A stretch of 5,353 nucleotides of DNA from Treponema sp. (GTDB lineage Bacteria; Spirochaetota; Spirochaetia; Treponematales; Breznakiellaceae): positions 1 to 5,353 of the forward strand of contig JAITEW010000265.1 in assembly GCA_031281855.1 (NCBI GenBank), in the 5' to 3' direction. A program made the translations under genes and the position numbers. Below are positions 1 through 5,102 of the stretch, piece by piece (the first letter of the stretch is position 1; every line of letters begins with the position of its first letter). The notes under the pieces are model-generated. The model saw nothing but the letters and a program-made list of their open reading frames with translations. It did no database searches and was not told where the DNA came from.

Positions 1-35
1 ACTTGTTCAATAACCCGGTTGGTTATTGAACAAGT
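1..35. repeat. Perfect 15-bp-arm palindrome, first hairpin of the array
   Basis: The arms 1-15 (acttgttcaataacc) and 21-35 are exact reverse complements around a 5-nt loop (cggtt). It has no T-tract directly after it, so it does not look like a simple intrinsic terminator. The outer arm contains TTGTTCA, which recurs in the palindrome at 85-116, suggesting both belong to one repeat family. The element touches the left edge, so it could extend beyond the window. Its function is unknown. Confidence 0.8.
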
Positions 36-38
36 CTT

Positions 39-78
39 GCGGTTTTTCAGGCTAAAGCCTTACAAAACCGCGTTTTTT
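39..78 (+). terminator. Long hairpin followed by T6, likely intrinsic terminator of an upstream gene
   Basis: The outer stem is gcggtttt (39-46) paired with aaaaccgc (64-71). An inner stem aggc/gcct (49-52, 57-60) closes a taaa loop. After one G come six T residues (73-78). This fits a rho-independent terminator reading left to right, presumably for a gene outside the left edge. An alternative pairing of ccgc at 68-71 with gcgg at 80-83 would break the outer stem. Confidence 0.6.
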
Positions 79-84
79 AGCGGA

Positions 85-116
85 AGTTGTTCAGAAACTG
101 AGGTTTCTGAACAACT
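85..116. repeat. Perfect 14-bp-arm palindrome related to the one at 1-35
   Basis: The arms 85-98 (agttgttcagaaac) and 103-116 are exact reverse complements around the loop tgag. No T-tract follows. Like the palindrome at 1-35 it has TTGTTCA in the left arm and TGAACAA in the right arm, while the inner arm bases differ. Two such elements 50 bp apart suggest a dispersed intergenic palindrome family or paired protein-binding sites, but a genome search is needed to tell. Confidence 0.8.
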
Positions 117-133
117 CTACTCTTGTCTCCATT

Positions 134-154
134 GCCGTTACAGACGGCCTTTTT
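134..154 (+). terminator. Short hairpin plus T5, possible weak terminator
   Basis: A 5-bp stem gccgt (134-138) / acggc (144-148) with the loop tacag is followed by C and five T residues (150-154). The arrangement is terminator-like on the + strand, but the stem is short and could arise by chance. Confidence 0.35.
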
Positions 155-163
155 CTTCCTCCA

Positions 164-184
164 GGGGATCTCGTTGAGATCCCC
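164..184. repeat. Perfect 9-bp-arm hairpin abutting the next terminator
   Basis: ggggatctc (164-172) pairs exactly with gagatcccc (176-184) around a gtt loop. The hairpin ends one base before the next hairpin begins at 185, so in RNA the two would stack. There is no T-tract of its own. Confidence 0.7.
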
Positions 185-220
185 GAGACAGCCGGAAAGT
201 TTTTCCGGCTGTCTCTTTTT
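185..220 (+). terminator. Strong intrinsic terminator, 14-bp stem with T5
   Basis: gagacagccggaaa (185-198) pairs perfectly with 202-215 around a gtt loop, followed by five T residues (216-220). This is the clearest rho-independent terminator in the window and reads left to right. It insulates the rubrerythrin promoter from upstream transcription. No A-tract lies on its left side, so it should not work well on the - strand. Confidence 0.8.
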
Positions 221-222
221 CA

Positions 223-244
223 CTTCCGGCGAAGACGCCGGGAG
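223..244. repeat. GC-rich 9-bp hairpin, last of the array
   Basis: The core ccggcg (226-231) pairs with cgccgg (236-241) around aaga. The stem extends outward to 223/244 with one G-T wobble. No T-tract follows. It sits about 25 bp before the proposed rubrerythrin -35 box. Confidence 0.6.
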
Positions 245-269
245 CAGCTTCAATCCGGCCCGTGATTAG

Positions 270-298
270 TTGATTTGTTTGTGTATTAGGATTATGGT
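270..298 (+). promoter_or_regulatory. Candidate sigma70-type promoter for the rubrerythrin operon
   Basis: TTGATT (270-275) and TATGGT (293-298) are separated by 17 bp. The -35 is a fair match, while the -10 matches TATAAT at four of six bases. A start near 305 would give a leader of about 40 nt. It is placed just downstream of the strong terminator, where a promoter is expected. Other AT-rich hexamers in 290-330 could serve instead. Confidence 0.4.
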
Positions 299-309
299 TA
301 TACGGTATC

Positions 310-324
310 TTAAGTCATTCTTAA
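310..324. promoter_or_regulatory. Imperfect 15-bp palindrome, possible operator of a Fur/PerR-type regulator
   Basis: TTAAG (310-314) and CTTAA (320-324) are inverted around five bases, giving a 15-bp site with 7-1-7 symmetry like that of Fur-superfamily boxes. The match to the classical PerR box is poor (about half the positions). It lies just after the candidate -10, where a repressor could block initiation, and rubrerythrin genes are PerR-controlled in some anaerobes. No regulator gene is present in the window. Confidence 0.25.
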
Positions 325-346
325 TTTATTATAGAAGGAGAAAAAA

Positions 347-889
347 ATGGCAGAATTAAAAGGATCGAAGACAGAAGCGAACCTGAAAACGGCTTTCGCC
401 GGAGAGTCCCAGGCTCATACTAAGTATCTCTATTACGCTTCCAAAGCGGAGAAAGACGGCTATGTCCAGATCGGCGCCCTTTTCCGGGAAACAGCGGGAA
501 ATGAAAAAGAACACGCCAAAATCTGGTTAAAGCTCCTTCACGGCGATGAAGTGCCTGCTACTGCCGAAAATCTCAAAGACGCCGCTGCGGGGGAAAACTA
601 CGAATGGACCGACATGTACGCCGGTTTCGCCAAGACCGCGAGGGAAGAAGGCTTTACCCAAATTGCCGCCCTTTTTGAAGGCGTAGCGAAAATCGAAAAG
701 GAGCATGAGGAACGTTACCGGAAGCTCCTGGCCAACATCGAAGGCGGCGTCGTATTCAGCAGGGATGACGATCAGATCTGGCAGTGCTCTAACTGCGGCC
801 ACATCGTTATCGGCAGGAAGGCGCCTGAACTGTGCCCGGTCTGCAAGCATCCCAAGGCTTACTTCCAGATCCGGTCCCAGAATTATTGA
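347..889 (+). CDS. rbr: Rubrerythrin
   Basis: A 180-residue rubrerythrin, a cytoplasmic non-haem di-iron protein that reduces hydrogen peroxide to water with electrons from rubredoxin or NADH-linked reductases. The N-terminal ferritin-like four-helix domain (about 5-130) shows the expected iron ligands: E20, E53 and H56 in an ExxH pair, E83 and E86, and E117 with H120. The C-terminal rubredoxin-like domain (about 140-178) has C147-x2-C150 and C163-x2-C166 for a mononuclear iron. The length is within the usual range for the clostridial/spirochete type and nothing is missing. The ATG at 347 has a strong Shine-Dalgarno (gaaggag, 334-340) six bases upstream. It is the first gene of a tight cluster: its TGA is immediately followed by the ATG of the next gene. 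The family assignment is secure; the physiological electron donor cannot be read from the sequence. Confidence 0.97.
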   Translation: MAELKGSKTEANLKTAFAGESQAHTKYLYYASKAEKDGYVQIGALFRETAGNEKEHAKIWLKLLHGDEVPATAENLKDAAAGENYEWTDMYAGFAKTAREEGFTQIAALFEGVAKIEKEHEERYRKLLANIEGGVVFSRDDDQIWQCSNCGHIVIGRKAPELCPVCKHPKAYFQIRSQNY

Positions 890-1486
890 ATGCCGTTAAC
901 ATCATCATTAACCAGGGACCGGGCTTGGGAGCTTCTTAAGAAACACAACAAGGACCCCTTTCACCTTCAGCATGCTTTGACTGTCGAAGGGGTGATGAAA
1001 TGGTACGCCCAGGAACTGGGTTTCGCCGGCGAGGCCGGTTTCTGGGGCATCGTGGGGCTTCTGCATGACATCGATTTCGAGGAGTACCCGGAGGAGCACT
1101 GTATCAAGGCGCCTGATCTGCTGCGGGCAGGAGGGGCTGACGAGGCGGTGATTCACGGGGTGGTCTGCCACGGCTACGGCCTTACCGCGGTGGACGCAAA
1201 GCCGGAACACCTTATGGAAAAGGTCCTTTTCGCCGCAGACGAGCTTACAGGGCTCATCTGGGCCGCAGCTATTATCAGGCCCTCCAAAAGCGTCATGGAC
1301 ATGGAAGTAAAGTCGGTAAAGAAAAAGTACAAGACCCTGAATTTCGCCGCAGGCTGCAACCGCGAAGTCATCGAAAAAGGCGCCGCTGAATTAGGCTGGG
1401 AACTTGATAAACTTATCGGCGATACTATTCTGGCCATGCGTTCCTGCGAAGCAGAGATCAATGCTTTTATGAAAACCCTTGCGTAA
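890..1486 (+). CDS. HD-domain protein, putative metal-dependent phosphohydrolase
   Basis: A 198-residue protein of the HD superfamily, whose members use a divalent metal site to hydrolyse phosphate esters or phosphodiesters such as nucleotides and second messengers. The metal-binding pattern is visible: H28 (in LQHAL), the H59-D60 pair (GLLHDIDFEEYPEEH) and D117 (AADELTG). Further histidines at 89 and 94 could complete a site. The C-terminal half is probably helical, and I see no signal peptide or membrane segment. The substrate cannot be inferred; this resembles short stand-alone HD hydrolases annotated only by superfamily. The ATG directly abuts the rubrerythrin TGA (TGAATG) and no Shine-Dalgarno is visible, so translation probably depends on ribosomes arriving from rubrerythrin. 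The TAA lies 8 bp before the MnmA start. A role in stress-related nucleotide metabolism would be a guess. Confidence 0.85.
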   Translation: MPLTSSLTRDRAWELLKKHNKDPFHLQHALTVEGVMKWYAQELGFAGEAGFWGIVGLLHDIDFEEYPEEHCIKAPDLLRAGGADEAVIHGVVCHGYGLTAVDAKPEHLMEKVLFAADELTGLIWAAAIIRPSKSVMDMEVKSVKKKYKTLNFAAGCNREVIEKGAAELGWELDKLIGDTILAMRSCEAEINAFMKTLA

Positions 1487-1494
1487 AAATCAAA

Positions 1495-2604
1495 ATGAGG
1501 AAAAAAGCGGTCATCGCCATGTCAGGCGGCGTGGACAGCTCAGTTGCCGCTGCCCTGATGGTTGCAGAGGGCTATAACTGCATCGGGGTTACCCTCAAAC
1601 TGGTTGACGGCAATGACGCAGGCCCCGGCGAATCCGGGCTGCGTAAAAGCTGCGGTTCCCGGACAGCAAGGGGTTGTTGTTCCCTGGCGGATGTAAATGA
1701 CGCGCTGCAGGTGGCGGACCGCCTGGGTATGCCCCATTATGTGCTCAATTTTACCGGCCCATTCAGAAATGAAGTAATCCGGCGCTTTATCGAAACCTAC
1801 GAACAAGGCGGAACGCCGAATCCCTGTATCGACTGCAACAGGTATATCAAATTTGAACGCCTCCTTTTCAGGGCCTACGAGCTTGATTACGATCTTCTGG
1901 TTACCGGGCATTACGCGAGATCCGAAAAGGACGCTGCCAGCGGACGCTATTTATTGAAGAAAGCCCTGGATGCGAAAAAAGATCAGACCTATGTGCTGTA
2001 CACGCTGACCCAGGAACAGCTTGCGCATACCTTCTTCCCTCTGGGAGAACTCACCAAGAGCCGGGTACGGGAAATCGCGGCTGAGTACGGATTTATCAAC
2101 GCCCGGAAACAGGACAGCCAGGACATCTGCTTTGTCCCTGACGGCGACTACGGCGCCTTTATGGAACGGTTTACCGGAAAACAGTATCCTGAAGGGGACA
2201 TCATCAATACTGAAGGAAAGGTCATCGGGAGGCACAGGGGCATAGTCCGCTATACTCTGGGCCAACGGCGGGGACTGGGGGTGGCGGCGCAGGAGCCGGT
2301 TTATGTTACAGCCAAAAACATAGCCGCCAACACCGTTACCCTTGGGCCCGAAAGCGCCCTTTACACGAAAAGCCTCACTGCCAACAGCATCAACCTCGTT
2401 GCCTGTGAACGCATTGACAGGCCTCTGCGGGTAACCGTAAAAACCCGCTACCTCCAGGAAGAAAAACGGGCCGTTGCTGAACAGACCGGCCCTGACGAAC
2501 TGCGCCTGGAATTCGACGAACCCCAGCGGGCAATAACGCCTGGTCAGGCGGCGGTGCTCTACGACGGGGACATCGTGGTAGGCGGCGGAACTATTATCCG
2601 CTAA
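1495..2604 (+). CDS. mnmA: tRNA-specific 2-thiouridylase MnmA
   Basis: A 369-residue cytoplasmic enzyme that adenylates and then thiolates U34 in the anticodon of tRNA-Lys, -Glu and -Gln, giving s2U34, which supports accurate decoding. The N-terminal PP-loop ATP pyrophosphatase motif SGGVDSS is at residues 10-16. The central tRNA-binding region carries NPCIDCN (109-115), and QDICFVPDGDY places the second catalytic cysteine at C212. The C-terminal beta-barrel ends with the typical TPGQAAVLYDGDIVVGGG stretch. The length is normal for the family. C114 aligns with the catalytic cysteine of the E. coli type, but an extra C111 replaces the aspartate of that type, making this a CXXC enzyme. A further cysteine group, C53 and C61-C62, lies in the segment after the first strands. 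The ATG is 8 bp after the HD gene and has no clear Shine-Dalgarno, so it is probably translationally coupled. The identification is firm; the sulfur donor is not encoded here. Confidence 0.96.
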   Translation: MRKKAVIAMSGGVDSSVAAALMVAEGYNCIGVTLKLVDGNDAGPGESGLRKSCGSRTARGCCSLADVNDALQVADRLGMPHYVLNFTGPFRNEVIRRFIETYEQGGTPNPCIDCNRYIKFERLLFRAYELDYDLLVTGHYARSEKDAASGRYLLKKALDAKKDQTYVLYTLTQEQLAHTFFPLGELTKSRVREIAAEYGFINARKQDSQDICFVPDGDYGAFMERFTGKQYPEGDIINTEGKVIGRHRGIVRYTLGQRRGLGVAAQEPVYVTAKNIAANTVTLGPESALYTKSLTANSINLVACERIDRPLRVTVKTRYLQEEKRAVAEQTGPDELRLEFDEPQRAITPGQAAVLYDGDIVVGGGTIIR

Positions 2605-2663
2605 ATCCGCCAGCGTTTATCGTGAGAGGGGGGGTAATGTAATTCACGAACCTATTGGGGGGC

Positions 2664-2737
2664 TAAACTTGACCTGCGTTTTTCACGAGGTTTTCACCGC
2701 TCCCGGGCTGTCGAAGTTTAAGAGCTGGTCAAGTTTA
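2664..2737. repeat. 11-bp inverted repeat flanking the end of the flavodoxin gene
   Basis: taaacttgacc (2664-2674) is the exact reverse complement of ggtcaagttta (2727-2737), with 52 bp between. The right arm lies in the last codons of the - strand flavodoxin gene. A near copy, gtcgaagttta, ends at the stop codon (2710-2720). The surrounding 113-bp gap between convergent genes (2605-2717) also has G7 (2628-2634) and G6 (2657-2662). No hairpin with a T-tract is seen for either gene. The function is unknown; it may be a weak bidirectional terminator or a small insertion remnant. Confidence 0.45.
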
Positions 2738-3200
2738 AGGCCCATTCGGCGATTTTCTGTTTCAGCTCTCCGGCGTTTCCGGATGCGGGGTTTACGAAAT
2801 CTATCTCCCCTGCCAGTTTGTTCCCTGGGAAGAGGGCCTTGAATTTATCCATGGCCTTGCCTTTGCCCCCGGCGTGGCAGCAGAAAAGGGCGATTTTCTT
2901 TCCGGCTATTTTAGTCTTGTCAGCGAAGGAAACCATCGCCGGAGCCGGGGAACCGGCCCAGACCGGGGTTCCCAGGATTAAGAGGTCATAGGCGTTTACA
3001 TCGATGGAATAGGGCTGGAGTTCCGGTTTTTTGCGCGTTATCACCTGGGAGCCGCCCCAGGCATACTTAGCGAACCCTGTCCGCTTTTTGGTATCCGCGG
3101 TTTTTATTTCATAAACATCGGCTTTAAGGGCTTCCCTGAGAAGCTCCGCCGTTTTGGCGCAGTTCCCTTCAAAGGAATAGTATATAACGGCTGTTTTCAT
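2718..3200 (-). CDS. Flavodoxin-like protein
   Basis: A 160-residue cytoplasmic protein of the flavodoxin fold, expected to bind FMN and carry electrons or reduce small substrates. The N-terminal beta strand and phosphate-binding loop read AVIYYSFEGNCAKTAE (residues 4-19), a variant of the common YYS-x-TGNT loop with cysteine in place of the threonine. The second FMN loop is around GTPVWAGSPAPA (77-88), with W81 positioned to stack on the isoalloxazine ring. A further conserved-looking stretch is ALFCCHAGGKGKAM (104-117). The length suits a short-chain flavodoxin-family domain. An upstream in-frame GTG at 3203 exists, but AGGAGGT at 3207-3213 is spaced six bases from the ATG at 3200 and only three from the GTG, so ATG is preferred. 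The gene is divergent from the ABC exporter and convergent with mnmA. Its partner and exact role (electron carrier or quinone/NADPH-dependent reductase) cannot be told. Confidence 0.88.
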   Translation of the reverse strand: MKTAVIYYSFEGNCAKTAELLREALKADVYEIKTADTKKRTGFAKYAWGGSQVITRKKPELQPYSIDVNAYDLLILGTPVWAGSPAPAMVSFADKTKIAGKKIALFCCHAGGKGKAMDKFKALFPGNKLAGEIDFVNPASGNAGELKQKIAEWALNLTSS

Positions 3201-3206
3201 CACTTC

Positions 3207-3213
3207 ACCTCCT
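3207..3213 (-). promoter_or_regulatory. Ribosome binding site that decides the flavodoxin start
   Basis: On the - strand this reads AGGAGGT (followed by GA), a near-perfect Shine-Dalgarno. It has six bases to the ATG at 3200 and only three to the in-frame GTG at 3203, favouring the ATG. Confidence 0.8.
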
Positions 3214-3216
3214 GGG

Positions 3217-3250
3217 ATTTAATTGTTATATTAATTTAATTGTTATATTA
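3217..3250. repeat. Perfect 17-bp tandem duplication in the divergent promoter region
   Basis: atttaattgttatatta occurs twice back to back without mismatch (3217-3233 and 3234-3250). Each unit contains TAAT-n6-ATTA, a loose palindrome that could be a repressor half-site pair. The duplication falls between the start codons of the flavodoxin gene (3200, -) and the ABC exporter (3261, +), over the likely promoters of both. It may be a slippage product or a repeated operator. Confidence 0.85.
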
Positions 3251-3251
3251 T
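3223..3251 (+). promoter_or_regulatory. Candidate promoter of the ABC exporter, embedded in the duplication
   Basis: TTGTTA (3223-3228) from the first repeat copy and TATTAT (3246-3251), spanning the end of the second copy, are 17 bp apart. A start about seven bases later would fall near 3258, leaving almost no leader before the ATG at 3261. The duplication itself creates this 17-bp spacing. Confidence 0.4.
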
Positions 3252-3252
3252 A
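3247..3252 (-). promoter_or_regulatory. Consensus -10 box reading toward the flavodoxin gene
   Basis: The - strand reads exactly TATAAT at 3252-3247, which would start transcription near 3240 and give a leader of about 40 nt with the strong ribosome site. No good -35 box is seen at 16-18 bp upstream, so it may need an activator or be fortuitous in AT-rich DNA. It overlaps the proposed + strand -10, so the two promoters would compete. Confidence 0.35.
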
Positions 3253-3260
3253 GGTACATT

Positions 3261-5039
3261 ATGCCCAAAAAGATCGATTTTAATAAACCCCTGCTGCGGA
3301 TTTTCGCCTGCTATTACCGGCCCCACTGGAAACTCTTCATGGCGGATATGATCTGCGCATCCCTCATCTCAGGCACGGATCTGGCTTTCCCTATGATGAC
3401 CAAATTCACCATAGAGCGGTTCCTCCCGAACGAACTGTACCGTTTCTTCTTTATTATGGCAGGCTTAATGGTCCTCCTCTACGTCTTCAGGATGGGCTTT
3501 ACCTATTTTGTCACCTACTGGGGGCACACCGTAGGGGCCTACATCGAAGCCGACATGAGGCGGGATCTTTTTAACCATCTCCAGGAACTGCCTTTCTCTT
3601 TTTACGACAACAACCGCACAGGGCAAATCATGTCCCGGGTCACGACGGATCTTTTCGAGGTCACCGAACTCGCACACCACGGGCCGGAGGATCTCTTCAT
3701 CTCCCTCTTTACTTTGACCGGGTCTTTCATACTGGTGTTCACTATGCGCTGGGAAATGGCCCTGGTGCTCCTGGTTCTGGTGCCTCTGATGATAGTTACC
3801 ACCATCCTGTCCCGACGGGTCATGCAGGCGGCTTCCAGAAAAGTAAAGGAGCGTACCGCGGAGATCAACGCTTCCCTGGAATCCAGCATTTCGGGCGCCA
3901 GGGTTGCCAAAGCCTTTACCAACGAAAGCTGGGAAACCGTCAAGTTCAGGGGCGGAAACGAGAATTTCAAGAACGCCAAGAAGAACTACTACAAAACCAT
4001 GGCGTCCTTTCAGAGTAGAATGGAATTTATGACCCACTTCCTCACTGTGGCGGTCATCGCCGTTGGAGGGTTCCTCATCATGAGGGACAGGATGAGCCTG
4101 GCGGAACTCATCACATGCAACCTCTTTGTGGCGGCCTTCCTCCAGCCCGTGCGGCGGCTGCAGAGTTTCGTGGAACAGTTCACTACCGGCATGGCGGGGT
4201 TCAACCGCTTTGTGGAGATCATGCGGATACAGCCCGGCATCAGGGACAAAGCCGGCGCCGTGTCCCTGGAGCATGTGAAGGGGGACATTAGGTACAAAAA
4301 CGTTACCTTTGCCTACACCGAAGACGCCGCAGCCAGGGAGCGCTACGTGCTCAGGGACATCGACCTTTCGGTCCCGGCCGGAACAACCCTTGCCCTTGTG
4401 GGGCCTTCAGGGGGCGGCAAAACGACACTCTGCCATCTCCTGCCAAGGTTCTACGACATACAACAAGGGAGCATCACCGTAGACGGCTACGATATACGGG
4501 ACATAACCCTCCAGTCCCTGAGGCGGAACATCGGCATTGTCCAGCAGGAAGTTTTCCTCTTCGCCGGAACTATCAGGGAAAACATCGCTTACGGCAGAAT
4601 CTCGGCGACAGAAGAAGAGATCGTCGATGCCGCCAAACGGGCGGAGATCCACGAAGACATACTCGAAATGCCCAACATGTACGACACCATCGTAGGCGAA
4701 CGGGGCATCAAACTTTCAGGAGGCCAGAAACAGCGGGTGTCCATAGCCCGGATCTTCCTCAAAAACCCGCCTATCCTCATCCTCGACGAAGCCACCAGCG
4801 CCCTGGACTCGGCTACTGAATACAAGATCCAGAAAGCCCTTGAGGAACTATCCCGGGGCAGGACCACGATGGTCATCGCCCACAGGCTTTCCACTATCAG
4901 GAACGCCGACTGCATCGTGGTCATAGACAACGAAGGCATACGCCAGCAGGGAACCCACAGGGATCTCCTCGCATCGGGCGGCCTTTACGCCGAGCTTCAC
5001 GCCGCGCAGTTCGGGGAGAAGGAAGCGGCTGCGGTTTAA
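3261..5039 (+). CDS. ABC exporter half-transporter (fused membrane and ATPase domains)
   Basis: A 592-residue type I ABC exporter of the MsbA/multidrug family, an inner-membrane protein that dimerises and uses ATP to move lipids, drugs or peptides outward. The membrane domain has about six helices, roughly residues 25-46, 63-90, 145-162, 166-186, 256-274 and 280-298. The ATPase domain begins near 345 with Walker A GPSGGGKT (381-388), the Q-loop glutamine at 429, signature LSGGQ (485-489), Walker B ILILDE (505-510, catalytic E510) and the H-loop histidine 541. All catalytic residues are intact, so it could work as a homodimer. An in-frame TTG at 3240 would add seven residues (LLYYRYI), but it lies inside the 17-bp duplication without a ribosome site. 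The ATG at 3261 has a weak AGG (3252-3254) six bases upstream and is preferred. The substrate is unknown, and the gene is convergent with another ABC exporter. Confidence 0.93.
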   Translation: MPKKIDFNKPLLRIFACYYRPHWKLFMADMICASLISGTDLAFPMMTKFTIERFLPNELYRFFFIMAGLMVLLYVFRMGFTYFVTYWGHTVGAYIEADMRRDLFNHLQELPFSFYDNNRTGQIMSRVTTDLFEVTELAHHGPEDLFISLFTLTGSFILVFTMRWEMALVLLVLVPLMIVTTILSRRVMQAASRKVKERTAEINASLESSISGARVAKAFTNESWETVKFRGGNENFKNAKKNYYKTMASFQSRMEFMTHFLTVAVIAVGGFLIMRDRMSLAELITCNLFVAAFLQPVRRLQSFVEQFTTGMAGFNRFVEIMRIQPGIRDKAGAVSLEHVKGDIRYKNVTFAYTEDAAARERYVLRDIDLSVPAGTTLALVGPSGGGKTTLCHLLPRFYDIQQGSITVDGYDIRDITLQSLRRNIGIVQQEVFLFAGTIRENIAYGRISATEEEIVDAAKRAEIHEDILEMPNMYDTIVGERGIKLSGGQKQRVSIARIFLKNPPILILDEATSALDSATEYKIQKALEELSRGRTTMVIAHRLSTIRNADCIVVIDNEGIRQQGTHRDLLASGGLYAELHAAQFGEKEAAAV

Positions 5040-5041
5040 GA

Positions 5042-5102
5042 AGCCTGCGGATGGTTTTTGGCAGCGGAGGTTCATTTTTTCCGCCGTTCTATGCCGCAGG
5101 CT
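5042..5102. terminator. Inverted repeat between convergent ABC genes, possible weak bidirectional terminator
   Basis: agcctgcgg (5042-5050) is the exact reverse complement of ccgcaggct (5094-5102). A smaller stem gcgga (5064-5068) / tccgc (5080-5084) is nested inside, with a T6 run (5075-5080) at its right edge. The left arm starts three bases after the + strand stop codon. The right arm lies in the final codons of the - strand gene. No T-tract follows the outer stem on either strand, so termination is only suggested by position. Confidence 0.4.

Noticed and set aside
1..245. CRISPR array
   Set aside because: The repeats are palindromes of differing sequence and length, not a constant direct repeat with regular unique spacers.
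1..245. Metabolite riboswitch
   Set aside because: I recognise no conserved riboswitch core, and the strong terminator at 185-220 precedes the proposed promoter, so the structures are probably not in the rubrerythrin mRNA.
705..899. Short + strand frame overlapping the end of rubrerythrin
   Set aside because: It is a different frame of a conserved rubredoxin-domain region, Ser/Arg-rich and without a ribosome site, so it is a shadow.
1540..1911. Open frame of 123 codons on the - strand inside mnmA
   Set aside because: It is fully covered by the strongly supported mnmA coding sequence and has no domain or start signal of its own.
2628..2662. G-quadruplex
   Set aside because: Only two long G-runs are present (G7 and G6), separated by 22 bases. 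An intramolecular quadruplex normally needs four nearby runs, so the case is weak.
3240..3260. TTG at 3240 as the ABC exporter start
   Set aside because: It falls within the 17-bp duplication, has no ribosome site, and adds seven residues upstream of a typical exporter N-terminus; the ATG at 3261 fits better.
3465..4274. Long open frame of 269 codons on the - strand
   Set aside because: It lies opposite the membrane domain of the ABC exporter. Its translation is rich in His, Gly and Glu and shows no recognisable family or ribosome site. It reflects codon bias of the real gene.
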